NCBI RefSeq assembly: GCF_001701025.1
Contig: NZ_CP016793.1
Span: forward strand, 7,068,001 to 7,132,000
Source of the DNA: Lentzea guizhouensis
GTDB lineage: Bacteria; Actinomycetota; Actinomycetes; Mycobacteriales; Pseudonocardiaceae
Direction of reading: 5' to 3'
Length of the DNA: 64,000 nucleotides
Shown: in pieces, positions 18,742 to 27,713 of the stretch
How positions within the stretch are numbered: the first letter of the stretch is position 1
How the letters are laid out: each line of letters begins with the position of its first letter
Program-made: the position numbers and the translations under genes
Notes under the pieces: model-generated
What the model saw: the letters and a program-made list of their open reading frames with translations, nothing else
What the model was told of the DNA's origin: nothing
The model's database searches: none

Positions 18742-18936
18742 GCCGGGGGATCGTAGGGCCGGTCCGAGCGGGCGGTCGCGGGGCAGTCGTCGTGCGCGTT
18801 CGGAGCAACGCGCACGGCGGCTTCGTGCCAGTTCGTCAACCGGGAGATCTCCAACTTTGTAGGCTGCTCCCGGCGGAACCCTCGCCGGTCGGCGCGCGTC
18901 GACTCGAACGGACCAGGCACTCGGGACACGAGGACG

Positions 18937-21007
18937 ATGACGGAAGAGACGTTCGGGCCGTACCGGATCGAGCAGCTGCTCGGTCGCGGTGGCATGGGCG
19001 AGGTGCACCGCGCCTACGACATGGCGCACGACCGGTTCGTGGCGCTCAAACGGCTCTCGCCGGGCTACCACGACGACGCGGAGTACCGCGCCCGGTTCCG
19101 CCGCGAGGCGCAGATCGTCGCCCGCCTGCGCGAACCGCACGTCATCCCCATCCACGCCTACGGCGAGATCGACAACCGCCTCTACCTCGACATGCGCCTG
19201 GTCGAGGGCGCCGACCTCTCGGACGTGATCCGCGACCGCCCCATCGACCCCGCCAGGGCCGTGCGCATCGTCGAACAGGTCGCGAGCGCCCTGGACGCCG
19301 CCCACGCCGACGGCCTCGTGCACCGCGACGTGAAGCCGTCGAACATCCTCGTCACCGCCGGCGACTTCGTGTACCTGGTGGACTTCGGCATCGCCCGCAG
19401 CTCCTCGCCGACCGTGACGAGCCTGACCGCCTCCGGCTCGGTCGTCGGCACCCTCGACTACATGGCCCCGGAACGCTTCGAAAGCGGCCCGGTCGACGGC
19501 CGCGCGGACGTCTACGCCCTGGCCTGCGTGCTGTTCGCCTGCCTGTCGGGCCGCCGCCCGTTCACCGCCGACGGCACCGCGGCCCAGATCTGGGCGCACC
19601 TGAACGAGGCACCGCCCAAGGCGTCGCCGCTCAACCCGGCGGTGCCGATGGGGCTGGACGACGTGATCGCGAAGGGGATGGCGAAGAACCCGGCCGACCG
19701 GTACGCGACGGCGGGGGCGCTGGCGGAGGCGGCGGCTCAGGCCCTGGCCGGGCAGGGGACTCCGCCGGGCGGAGTGGTGGGACCGGCGGGACTCCCGGGG
19801 TACGCCGCACCGGGCACCCGACGCCACCTGCGGCCTCGCCGGCCGGTACCCGGCTCCGCGACGCCGCTGCGGGCAGCCGGGGTTCGCGGCCACCCGGCCA
19901 CGCCACGCCACCGGCGGACATCCGCGCCCGGCTATGGGACCCGCCTGCCGGTCAGCCCGGTGCCACCCCGGCCGGTGGGCACGCCGCCCACGGCCACGGG
20001 ACGCCGCCTGCCGGTCAGCCCGGCCTCTCCACCCCAGCCGGTGGCCATCCCGCGCACGGCCAGGGGACACCGTCTGCCGGTCAGGCCGGCCTGTCCACCC
20101 GCCCGGTGGCCACCCGGCTCCTGGCCACTCGACACCGTCTGCCGGCCAGCCCGGCCTCTCCACTTCGCCCGGCGGCCACGCACCGGCAGGCCCGCCCGGC
20201 TGGCGTCCCACCTCCGGCCCGCAGAGCCAGCCGCCGTTCCCCCGCCCGACCACACCCGCTTCCGGCGCCCCCTTCTCCACCGGTCCCCAGTCGGTCTCGC
20301 ACCCGTACCCGCACCCCCAGCGCCCCGCCTCGAAGGCCAAGCGGATCGCCCTCATCGGCGGCGCCGTCGCGGTCGTGGTGGGCATCGTCGCGACCGCGCT
20401 GATCATCTCCGACGGCAACCGCGGCACCCAGGGCTCCGGCACCTCCGGCAGCACCACGCCCAGCAGCACCAGCACGTCGTCCGGCAAGCGGTCCAGCACC
20501 ACGCCCACGACGACCACCACGACCCGCACACCCCAGGACGACGTGCTGCTGGCCGCCCTCCCGGCCGTCTACAAGACCGGTATCACCTGCCAGCCCGCGC
20601 ACCCCGGCGCCGGCGCGACGGCCATGGTCAAGTGCGGCAAGCCGAACACGCCCGTCGACCCCCGGTGGCAGATGCCGTCCGAGGCCGAGTTCCGGCTGTT
20701 CCCCGACCGCAACTCCCAGGACGCCTACTTCCTGGCCCTGGTGACCAGCCGGGGCATCCCGCGCAACGACGCGCGTGGCGGGTGCCGGCCCAAGGAAGAC
20801 CCCATCCACTACGCGCTCTACTACCGCGACACGTCCGGTCCGCTGCCCGGCGAGTTCACCACGTGCTTCCTCGACGACGGCACCGCGCAGGTCTGGTGGG
20901 TCGACTCCAAGACGCTCACCATCGGCGCGCTCAAGGAGCCCGGCAACATCGACACCCTCGACCAGCTCGACCTGTGGTGGAACACCTCGATCCTGTCCGC
21001 GAGCTAA
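18937..21007 (+). CDS. PknB-like Ser/Thr protein kinase with transmembrane segment and extracellular domain, frameshifted in the linker
   Basis: Hanks-type kinase. The glycine loop is GRGGMGEVH, with ATP-binding K38 in VALKRL, HRD at 129-131, DFG at 149-151 and APE in the activation segment. After about residue 285 comes a Pro/Gly-rich linker with 66-nt tandem repeats. A membrane span (RIALIGGAVAVVVGIVATAL), a Ser/Thr stalk and a roughly 130-residue outer domain with paired cysteines follow. The linker changes frame near 19819 and again near 20100, where one repeat copy has 65 instead of 66 nt. Restoring both bases gives a protein of about 690 residues. The 3' end overlaps the convergent TetR stop by four bases. 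Confidence 0.88.
19944..20203. repeat. 66-nt tandem repeats in the kinase linker
   Basis: Four direct copies beginning YCTGCCGG: 19944-20006 (63 nt), 20007-20072 (66), 20073-20137 (65) and 20138-20203 (66). Each encodes a 22-residue unit like PAGQPGLSTPAGGHPAHGQGT. The 65-nt copy lacks one C in a C run near 20100 and breaks the frame. Confidence 0.82.
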
Positions 21008-21567
21008 CGCTGCCGGTGTCCCTCCAGGAACCGCTGCACGACCGTCGCGGGATCGGCCGGCTTCTGGGTGGCCCGCTGGTCCACCCGGCGGGCGATGGCG
21101 CGCATCATCACCGGGCCGACGAGCGCGAAGAACGTGTGCCGCGGCGGTTCCACGACCAGTGAGCCCCGCTGCTGGTGGTGCAGGACGACCCTGTCCACCC
21201 GCTCCAGCAGCTTCTCCGGCTCGGTGAGCACCGACGCCACCTCCGGGTTGAACTTCGCCTCCCGCATCAGGGTGAGCACGACGCCGCTGCGCGTCTCGTA
21301 GAGCCACGTGTAGTAGCTCAGGATCGTGACCAGGTCGGCGGCCACGTCGTCGCCCGGCGCGTCGAGGTCGAGCTCGAACTCGGCGAAGTTGCTGCGCACG
21401 GCCAGCCGCAGCAGGTTCTGCTTGGACTCGAACCGGCGGAACAGGGTCGCCTCGTTGATGCCGGCGGCCTCGGCGATCGCACGGGTGGTCGCGCGCTCGT
21501 ACCCCTGTGAGGCGATCACCTCCAGGAACGCGTCGAACACCGCCTTGTCGCACACCCGCCCCGCCAC
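21004..21567 (-). CDS. TetR family transcriptional regulator
   Basis: 187 residues from GTG at 21567, with GAGGAGG five bases upstream. Starts further upstream would run into the operators. The helix-turn-helix is TTRAIAEAAGINEATLFRRFESK, and a variable ligand domain follows. It is divergent from a small membrane protein. Two near-identical dyads lie in the gap, so it very likely represses itself and the membrane protein. It is convergent with the kinase (four-base overlap). Confidence 0.92.
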   Translation of the reverse strand: MAGRVCDKAVFDAFLEVIASQGYERATTRAIAEAAGINEATLFRRFESKQNLLRLAVRSNFAEFELDLDAPGDDVAADLVTILSYYTWLYETRSGVVLTLMREAKFNPEVASVLTEPEKLLERVDRVVLHHQQRGSLVVEPPRHTFFALVGPVMMRAIARRVDQRATQKPADPATVVQRFLEGHRQR

Positions 21568-21592
21568 CACGGCCTCCTCGATCGACAGCTGA

Positions 21593-21610
21593 TGCAAGTG
21601 AACACTTGCA
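21593..21610. promoter_or_regulatory. TetR operator 1
   Basis: TGCAAGTGAACACTTGCA, perfect 8-bp arms around AA. Its right arm overlaps a candidate -35 (TTGCAT, 21606-21611) that pairs with TACCGT (21630-21635) for the rightward gene. Confidence 0.8.
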
Positions 21611-21638
21611 TCAGCGTGCGCCCGGTGGCTACCGTGAT

Positions 21639-21656
21639 TGCAAGTGACCGCTTGCA
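21639..21656. promoter_or_regulatory. TetR operator 2
   Basis: TGCAAGTGACCGCTTGCA, the same dyad as at 21593-21610 with 15 of 18 positions shared. It sits just after the candidate -10 for the rightward gene, so bound repressor would cover the transcription start. Confidence 0.75.
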
Positions 21657-21682
21657 TTCAAGCCTATCGAAGGACAGGTCCC

Positions 21683-22108
21683 ATGGCCGACACCAGCCTC
21701 CCCGCAGGTCTCGCACCCAGCACCGGAGAGGTCGCCGTGGGCCTCCTGGGCGCCGCGGTGGTCTCGATCGCGGTCAACTCGCTGATCGCCCTGGTCGCGA
21801 GCAAGTTCATCCCCGAAGGCACCGAACGCGTGGGCCTCGCCCTCGCGGAGTACGCGCCGGCCACCGTCATCGGGATCCTGCTCGGCACGCTGGGCTGGTT
21901 CCTCGTGCGCCGCTTCGCCAAGGACCCGCGGCGGGTGCTGCGCGTGCTCGTGCCGATCGTCGTGGTGCTCACCTTCATCCCGGACCTGGGCATCCTCGCC
22001 GGCGGCGCCGCCGTGGTGAACTCGCTCGCCCTGATCGCGATGCACGTCGTGGTCGCCGCGGCCACCGTGCCCGTGCTCGGTCGCGTGCTGCCGCTGAACG
22101 CGAGGTAG
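21683..22108 (+). CDS. Small four-helix membrane protein (DUF6069-like)
   Basis: 141 residues from ATG at 21683 (AAGGACAGG upstream). Four hydrophobic helices: about 20-40, 50-75, 90-108 and 115-135. It resembles actinobacterial DUF6069 proteins in size and layout; that assignment is tentative. It is under a tandem-operator TetR, an arrangement typical of small drug- or stress-related membrane proteins. No catalytic motif is seen. Confidence 0.72.
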   Translation: MADTSLPAGLAPSTGEVAVGLLGAAVVSIAVNSLIALVASKFIPEGTERVGLALAEYAPATVIGILLGTLGWFLVRRFAKDPRRVLRVLVPIVVVLTFIPDLGILAGGAAVVNSLALIAMHVVVAAATVPVLGRVLPLNAR

Positions 22109-22193
22109 GTCCGCGTCTTCCGTTTGTGCTCCGGCTCGAACACTCCGATCATGCGGTTCGGCCGTCCCCGCAGCCGTACTGATCGGAGCCGAC

Positions 22194-23348
22194 ATGCGAA
22201 GGCGACTCACCGGAGCCGCACTGGTGGGCGCGATGGGCGTCACCACCGCGTTCGGGAGTGCGAGCTCCGTCCTCGCCGGCGAGGACACGGCGCGGTACGT
22301 CGTGGTGCTCGAGGACCCGGCGGCGCTGGCCCGCACCGCGTCCCTCCACAGTGGAGTCGTCCACAGGCGCTTCGAGGCGCTCGGCGCGTTCTCCGCCGAC
22401 CTGACACCGGCCGGTGCCGCCCGGTTGCGGCGTGACCCCGCCGTCGCGCTGGTGCAGGAGAACCGGGTGCACCGGACGGAGATCGCCCCTGCCGCCGGTT
22501 CGCTCGCCGAACCCTGGCACACCGACCGCCTCGACCAGCGCACCCTGCCGCTCAACGGCACCTTCACCCCGAGCGGCACGGGTGCCGGCGTCGACGTCTA
22601 CGTCGTCGACAGCGGGGTGCGCACCACGCACGCCGAGTTCGAGGGCCGGGCGCGGAGCGTCTACAACGCCGTGGACGACGGCAACGGCGACACCGACTGC
22701 GCGGGCCACGGCACGTTCGTCGCGAGCCATGTGGCCGGCAAGACCCACGGCGTGGCCAAGAAGGCGAACATCAAGGCCGTGCGCGTCCTCAGGTGCGACA
22801 ACTCCGGCACGACCGAGGACATGGCCGACGGCATGAACTGGACCGCGCTCAACGCACCGGCGGGCTCGGTGGTCAACGTCAGCCTGCAGAGCTCCGGCGG
22901 TCACCCGGACGCCGTCCTCGACGCCGCCGCGAAGAAGCTGGTGGACAACGGGATGCTCGTGGTCCTGATCGCGGGCAACTTCGGCAGGGGCGACTGCCTC
23001 AACTCCCCGAAGGACTCCCGCGCGATCACCATGGGAGCCACGACGAGGACCGACACGCGCAACACCGGCACCAACGCGTCCAGCTACGGCAGCTGCGTCA
23101 CGGCGTTCGCACCGGGCGCCGACGTCACCGGTGCCGGCGGGTGGAGCGACACGGCCGTGCAGACGGGCTGGTACGGCACGTCGTTCGCCGCTCCGCTGGC
23201 CGCCGGCGCGGTCGCCATCGCCAAGGCCGCCGACCCCGGCCTCACCATGGCGCGGGCCAAGCAGCTGGTCGTGGACGCCTCGACGAAGGACGTGCTGACG
23301 AACGTCGGCGCCGGCTCACCGAACCGGTTGCTCCACCTCGGGTCCTGA
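22194..23348 (+). CDS. Secreted S8 family serine peptidase with I9 propeptide
   Basis: 384 residues; GGAG lies six bases before the ATG. A signal peptide is followed by an inhibitor I9-type propeptide (YVVVLEDP...VALVQENRVH). The subtilase domain has D139 (VVDSG), H172 (GHGT), oxyanion N262 (AGN) and S330. The serine motif is GTSFAAP rather than the usual GTSMAAP. Compact, like aqualysin or proteinase K-type enzymes, with paired cysteines. It is exported and self-processed. A second, larger S8 peptidase lies at 54.4 kb. Confidence 0.93.
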   Translation: MRRRLTGAALVGAMGVTTAFGSASSVLAGEDTARYVVVLEDPAALARTASLHSGVVHRRFEALGAFSADLTPAGAARLRRDPAVALVQENRVHRTEIAPAAGSLAEPWHTDRLDQRTLPLNGTFTPSGTGAGVDVYVVDSGVRTTHAEFEGRARSVYNAVDDGNGDTDCAGHGTFVASHVAGKTHGVAKKANIKAVRVLRCDNSGTTEDMADGMNWTALNAPAGSVVNVSLQSSGGHPDAVLDAAAKKLVDNGMLVVLIAGNFGRGDCLNSPKDSRAITMGATTRTDTRNTGTNASSYGSCVTAFAPGADVTGAGGWSDTAVQTGWYGTSFAAPLAAGAVAIAKAADPGLTMARAKQLVVDASTKDVLTNVGAGSPNRLLHLGS

Positions 23349-23381
23349 TCGACCACGTGGAGACGGGCCGCCCCGCCGGTG

Positions 23382-23852
23382 TCACTGGACGTAGGGCGGC
23401 GCCTCACCCCAGCCCCACTTCGGCACGGGCGCCTCGTGGAACGGTGTGGCGTCCACCGCGGAGTTACGCACGGCCAGCCGGGTGCCCCACTCCAGGTAGG
23501 ACACGAACGCGGCACGGAACTCGGGGTCGTCCGGCAGGGCGACCTCGTCCGCCGCATCCATGATCAGGTCGAGCCAGCGCCGGCGTTGCTCCTCGGTGAT
23601 CGCCCGGCCGAGGTGCTGGGACAGCATGAACTCGTAGCCTCCCCGCTCCTCGGTGTAGGCGGCCGGTCCGCCGAACACCTCGCCCAGCCACAGCGCCACG
23701 TGGTGAGCGTGACCGGGATCCATGCCGGCGAACACGGGTGCGAGCACCTCGTCCTCGGCGACGCGCCGGTAGAACGCCTCGGTCAGCCGCGCGAGCGCGG
23801 GCGCCCCTCCGGCCCAGGTGTAGAGAGTGGGTGTTGACTGGTCGTCGATCAC
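23382..23852 (-). CDS. Group II truncated hemoglobin
   Basis: 156 residues from GTG at 23852 (weak site; start uncertain). The 2-on-2 globin pattern is clear: TLYTWAGGAPALARLTEAFYRRV, FAGMDPGHAHHVALWLGEVFGG, and the proximal heme region SQHLGRAITEEQRRRWLDLI. Trp and Tyr positions fit the GlbO group. Likely roles are oxygen or NO handling. It is divergent from an HxlR-type redox/quinone-responsive regulator 63 nt away that may control it. The C-terminal tail is about 25 residues longer than in typical GlbO. Confidence 0.9.
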   Translation of the reverse strand: MIDDQSTPTLYTWAGGAPALARLTEAFYRRVAEDEVLAPVFAGMDPGHAHHVALWLGEVFGGPAAYTEERGGYEFMLSQHLGRAITEEQRRRWLDLIMDAADEVALPDDPEFRAAFVSYLEWGTRLAVRNSAVDATPFHEAPVPKWGWGEAPPYVQ

Positions 23853-23893
23853 GCCGCCAACTTCAGCAGTCAGCGGAGAACCCGGCAAGTACG

Positions 23894-23905
23894 CACCTTT
23901 TGGTG
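23894..23905. promoter_or_regulatory. Candidate HxlR operator
   Basis: CACCTTTTGGTG, a 4+4+4 dyad directly before the HxlR ribosome site and between the divergent globin and HxlR genes. Assigned by position; low certainty. Confidence 0.35.
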
Positions 23906-23915
23906 AGGAGCGCCC

Positions 23916-24233
23916 GTGTACCACTGTCCTGTCGAGCTCGCTCTCGATGTCATCGGCGGCAAGTGGCGCACGGTCATCCTCGCCCACCTCAAGCAACGCC
24001 CGCACCACTACGGCGAGCTGCGCCGCAAGGTGCCCGGCATCAGCGAGAAGATGTTCGTGCAGCGGTTGCGTGAACTGCAGGAGGCAGGCCTGGTCGCGCG
24101 GGTCGAGGTGCCTCCGCACGTCGAGTACTCGCTCACCGACGAGGGCAGGAGCCTCGGGCCGGCGCTGCAGGCCCTCTACGACTGGGGCGTCTCCCGCGCC
24201 GCCCGCACCGGTGTGGAGGTCGGGCAGGTCTGA
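23916..24233 (+). CDS. HxlR family transcriptional regulator
   Basis: 105 residues from GTG at 23916, after GGTGAGGAG. The family opening CPVELALDVIGGKWRTVILAHL has the conserved N-terminal Cys, and the winged helix LRRKVPGISEKMFVQRLRELQEAGLV follows. HxlR/QorR/HypR proteins sense aldehydes, quinones or disulfide stress, often through that Cys. The divergent truncated globin is the likely target. Confidence 0.92.
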   Translation: MYHCPVELALDVIGGKWRTVILAHLKQRPHHYGELRRKVPGISEKMFVQRLRELQEAGLVARVEVPPHVEYSLTDEGRSLGPALQALYDWGVSRAARTGVEVGQV

Positions 24234-24280
24234 CCCCGCGCCCGGACGCGCTGGGCAGGCGCGCGGTCACTCCGTGTAGG

Positions 24281-24304
24281 TTTAAGTCAGTCGATTGATT
24301 TAAA
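24281..24304. promoter_or_regulatory. TetR operator upstream of the Baeyer-Villiger monooxygenase
   Basis: A 24-bp imperfect dyad from TTTAAGTCAG to GATTGATTTAAA; all four mismatched positions are purine/pyrimidine transitions. It matches the dyad at 29161-29184 at 20 of 24 positions, which ties this promoter to the TetR/MFS pair about 5 kb away. Confidence 0.78.
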
Positions 24305-24321
24305 CTGTGGAGAGGGCGGGC

Positions 24322-26130
24322 ATGTCGGCACTCGACCCCTTGGGGACCCCGGACGAGCCGGGGTTCGACCCCGAGGCCCTGCGTGAGCGCTACCGGCGGG
24401 AACGGGACCGGCGCATCCGGCCGGACGCCGGTGAGCAGTACCGGCGGGCGGAGGCGGAGTTCGGCTACTACGCCGAGGACCCGTACGTGACGCCTGTGTC
24501 CAGGGAGCCGGTGCGCGACCAGGTGGACGCGGTGGTCATCGGTGGCGGGTTCGGCGGGTTGCTGGCCGGTGCGCGGTTGCGGCAGGCCGGGCTGGAGCGC
24601 ATCCGGATCATCGAGAAGGGCGGCGACTTCGGCGGCACCTGGTACTGGAACCGGTATCCGGGCATCCACTGCGACATCGAGTCCTACGTCTACCTGCCGC
24701 TGCTGGAGGAGGTCGGGTACGTCCCGCGGTGGAAGTACGCGCCGGGGGAGGAGATCCGGCAGCACGCGATGGCGATCGGGCGGACGTTCGACCTGTACGC
24801 GGACGCGTTCTTCCAGACCGGTGTGCGCGAGGTGCGGTGGGACGACGGCGAGTGGGTCGTGCGGACCGATCGCGACGACGAGGTCCGCGCGACCTACGTG
24901 GTGGTGTCGAACGGCACGCTCGACCACCCGAAGCTGCCCGATGTTCCCGGCATCGAGGACTTCGCCGGGCACACGTTCCACACCAGCCGCTGGGACTACG
25001 GCTACACCGGCGGTGACGCGAACGGTGGTCTCACCGGGCTCGCGGACAAGCGGGTGGCGGTGATCGGCACGGGTGCGACCGCCATCCAGGTCGTGCCACA
25101 CCTCGGGCGCGACGCCGGGCACCTGTACGTCTTCCAGCGCACGCCGTCGTCGGTGGACGTGCGCGGCAACCGGCCCACCGACCCGGAGTGGGCCGCCTCG
25201 CTCGAACCCGGCTGGCAGGCGCGGCGCCGGGAGAACTTCCAGGCCTTCGTGACCGGGCACCGCGAGGAGGTCGACCTCGTCGACGACGCGTGGACCGCGA
25301 GCGGCCGGCTGCTCGGCAAGATCGTGCCCACGGACGCCAACGCGCACCTGGAGCCGCCGGAGTGGGAGCGGATCGAGGAGCACCTCGACTTCGTGAAGAT
25401 GAACGAGCTGCGCGCCCGCGTGGACGCGGTCGTCCAGGACCCGGCCACCGCCGAGCTGCTCAAGCCCTGGTACCGCTACGGCTGCAAGCGGCCGACCTTC
25501 AGCGACGAGTACCTGCAGACGTTCAACCGCCCCGACGTGACCGTCGTCGACACGGCCGACCACGGCGGCGTCGAGCGGATCACCGAGAACGCGATCGTCG
25601 TCGGCGGGGTCGAGTACGAGGTCGACTGCATCGTCTTCGCCACGGGCTTCGCGGTCGGCATGTCCGACGTGATGACCGGTCGCCTGCCCGTGCACGGCAG
25701 GGACGGCAAGAACCTGCTGCACTCGTGGGCCACCGGTGGCGTGCGCACGTTGCACGGCTTCTGCAGCAACGGTTTCCCGAACCTGTTCCACCTCGGCTCG
25801 CTGCAGAACGCGCCCTCGGTCAACTTCACGCACGTGCTCGACGAGCAGGCGGTCCACATCGGCGAGGTCGTGGCGCAGGCACGCCGGCGCGGGGTGAAGT
25901 GCGTGGAACCGACCGCGGCCGCCGAACGGGCGTGGGCGGAGACGATCCTCGCGAGCTCGCCGGACCGCGGGCGCTACGACGTCGAGTGCACCCCCGGTTA
26001 CTACAACGGCGAGGGCAAGCCGCGCGGTCCGCGGCTGACCTACGGGCCCGGTCCCGCCGCGTTCCACCGGTTGCTGCGCGAATGGCGTTCCGGCGACGGG
26101 ATCAACGAGGTGCTCGGCGATGCGAACTGA
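24322..26130 (+). CDS. Flavin-containing Baeyer-Villiger monooxygenase
   Basis: 602 residues from ATG at 24322, after GGAGAGGG; a GTG at 24307 is less likely. It inserts oxygen next to a ketone using FAD and NADPH. FAD loop is VVIGGGFGGL (71-80) and the NADPH loop VIGTGATAIQ. The type I BVMO fingerprint is intact at 214-225 (FxGxxxHxxxWD). Length and the N-terminal extension resemble cyclopentadecanone or phenylacetone-type enzymes. It overlaps the downstream propeller gene by 11 bases. Ketone substrate unknown; the linked SDR and lactonase-like genes suggest an alcohol-ketone-lactone route. Confidence 0.92.
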   Translation: MSALDPLGTPDEPGFDPEALRERYRRERDRRIRPDAGEQYRRAEAEFGYYAEDPYVTPVSREPVRDQVDAVVIGGGFGGLLAGARLRQAGLERIRIIEKGGDFGGTWYWNRYPGIHCDIESYVYLPLLEEVGYVPRWKYAPGEEIRQHAMAIGRTFDLYADAFFQTGVREVRWDDGEWVVRTDRDDEVRATYVVVSNGTLDHPKLPDVPGIEDFAGHTFHTSRWDYGYTGGDANGGLTGLADKRVAVIGTGATAIQVVPHLGRDAGHLYVFQRTPSSVDVRGNRPTDPEWAASLEPGWQARRRENFQAFVTGHREEVDLVDDAWTASGRLLGKIVPTDANAHLEPPEWERIEEHLDFVKMNELRARVDAVVQDPATAELLKPWYRYGCKRPTFSDEYLQTFNRPDVTVVDTADHGGVERITENAIVVGGVEYEVDCIVFATGFAVGMSDVMTGRLPVHGRDGKNLLHSWATGGVRTLHGFCSNGFPNLFHLGSLQNAPSVNFTHVLDEQAVHIGEVVAQARRRGVKCVEPTAAAERAWAETILASSPDRGRYDVECTPGYYNGEGKPRGPRLTYGPGPAAFHRLLREWRSGDGINEVLGDAN

Positions 26131-27682
26131 CAGCCGCTACGGGGAAACGGGGTCTCCGCGCTCGGCCAGGAGGATCGAGCGGCTCACCCCGCCGAGCTCG
26201 CTGTTCGGGTCGAACGGCGTCGCGTTCGGGCCGGACGGCCGGCTCCACGTGGCACAGTTCGTGGCGGGCCGGATCAGCGCGGTGGACCTCTCCACCGGCG
26301 AAGTCGAGACCGTGGTGGAGATGGACGGCCCGGTGCAGTCGCCGGACGACCTGGCGTTCGGCGCGGACGGGTCGATGTACATCACGGACCTCGTGCCGGG
26401 CCGGGTGTGGCGGCGCAGCCCGCGGGGCGAGTTCGCCCTGGTCTGCGACGACGTGTTGCAGCCCAACGGGATCGCCTGCGTCGGTGACAGGTTGTTCGTC
26501 AACGAGATGCGCATGGGCGGCCGGGTGCTCGAACTGTTCCCCGGCGGCGGGGAACCGGTGGTGCTCGCCGAGGGACTCGCGTTCGGCAACGCCATGCAGC
26601 TCGGCCCCGACGGCCACCTCTACTACCCGCACATGATCACCAACGAGGTGCACCGCGTGTCCCCGGACGGCGGGCCGCCGGAGCTGGTCGCCGGTGACGT
26701 CCACCAACCGGTCGCCGTGCGGTTCGACCTGGCCGGGCAGCTGATCGTGATCTCCCGCGGCGAGGCCGGGATCGTCACCAGGATCGACCTCGGCTCCGGG
26801 CGCCGCACGGTCGTCCCCGGTGAGCTGTCCGGAATGGACAACGCGGCGTTCGACGCGGAGAACCGGATGTTCGTCTCCAGCTTCGCGGCGGGCGGCATCG
26901 CGGAGCTCGCACCCGACGGCCGCGCGCGGCTGATCGTGCCGAAGGGGTTCGTCGGCCCGTTCGGCGTGGCGGTCGACCCGAACGGCACGGTCTACACGGG
27001 CGACAACTTCCGGCTGGCGACCGTCGACGGCGGCGAGGCGCGCACCCGTGAGCTGCTCGCGTCCAGCCACGCCGTCGCCACCGACGACCACGGCCGGGTG
27101 CACATCACCTCGCAGTCCGGCGCGGTGCGCACGTACGAACCCCAGCGGCGCGCGTTCCGGAACCGGGCGGACCTCGCCCGGCCGGGTGGCGCCGCGATGC
27201 GGTCCGACGGCGTGCTCGTGGTGGCGGAGACCGGTGCCGGGCGGGTGGTGGGCATCGACGACGAGGACGGCCTCACCGTGCTCGCCGAAGGGCTGGCAGC
27301 CCCGGTCGACGTCGCGCTCGACGCGGAAGACCGTTGCCACGTCAGCGATGAGGAGCGTGGTGCGGTGTTCCGCGTCGATGACGGGCTGGTGCCGGTGGTG
27401 GAGGGACTGGATCGGCCGCAGGGCATCGCGGTGAGCGGCGGCGAGCTGTTCGTCGTGGAGACCGGAACGCGTCGGCTGCTCGCGATCGACCTCGCCACCG
27501 GGGACCGCCGCGTCGAGGCGGAGGACCTCCCGGTCGGGCTGCCGCCCGGCCTCACCCGCGTCCAGCCGGAGTCGGCGGGGCACGCGGGGGTACCGGTGCC
27601 GTTCGCCGGAGTCGCGGTGGGGCCGGACGGCTCGCTCTACGTCTCGGCGAACGGCGAGGGCAGCGTGCTGCGCCTGAGCTAA
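26120..27682 (+). CDS. SMP-30/gluconolactonase-like beta-propeller protein, double length
   Basis: 520 residues, starting 11 bases before the monooxygenase stop, so translation is coupled. Repeating blades of the type GVAFGPDGRLHVAQF, DDLAFGADGSMYITD and PNGIACVGDRLFVNE appear throughout. There are enough for two six-bladed domains, against about 300 residues for single SMP-30 enzymes. SMP-30 proteins hydrolyse lactones with a divalent metal, which suits a lactone made by the partner monooxygenase. No signal peptide. The function is inferred from context; the fold is clear. Confidence 0.85.
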   Translation: MRTDSRYGETGSPRSARRIERLTPPSSLFGSNGVAFGPDGRLHVAQFVAGRISAVDLSTGEVETVVEMDGPVQSPDDLAFGADGSMYITDLVPGRVWRRSPRGEFALVCDDVLQPNGIACVGDRLFVNEMRMGGRVLELFPGGGEPVVLAEGLAFGNAMQLGPDGHLYYPHMITNEVHRVSPDGGPPELVAGDVHQPVAVRFDLAGQLIVISRGEAGIVTRIDLGSGRRTVVPGELSGMDNAAFDAENRMFVSSFAAGGIAELAPDGRARLIVPKGFVGPFGVAVDPNGTVYTGDNFRLATVDGGEARTRELLASSHAVATDDHGRVHITSQSGAVRTYEPQRRAFRNRADLARPGGAAMRSDGVLVVAETGAGRVVGIDDEDGLTVLAEGLAAPVDVALDAEDRCHVSDEERGAVFRVDDGLVPVVEGLDRPQGIAVSGGELFVVETGTRRLLAIDLATGDRRVEAEDLPVGLPPGLTRVQPESAGHAGVPVPFAGVAVGPDGSLYVSANGEGSVLRLS

Positions 27683-27713
27683 TGGCGCAACTCGGAACGT
27701 GCCGCGCCACTAG
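27679..27713. terminator. Convergent hairpin with CTARTG ends
   Basis: CTAATGGCGC (27679-27688) pairs with GCGCCACTAG (27704-27713), 9 of 10 positions. The stop codons of both convergent genes (propeller and MFS) lie in the outer CTA/TAG bases. It probably ends both transcripts and resembles the ends of the element at 52171-52297. Confidence 0.6.

Noticed and set aside
17890..20529. An 879-codon minus-strand frame running from DUF1963 across the kinase gene
   Set aside because: Only its last 283 codons match a family; the rest is antisense to a clear kinase and is a GC-bias artefact. The gene is cut to the GTG at 18741.
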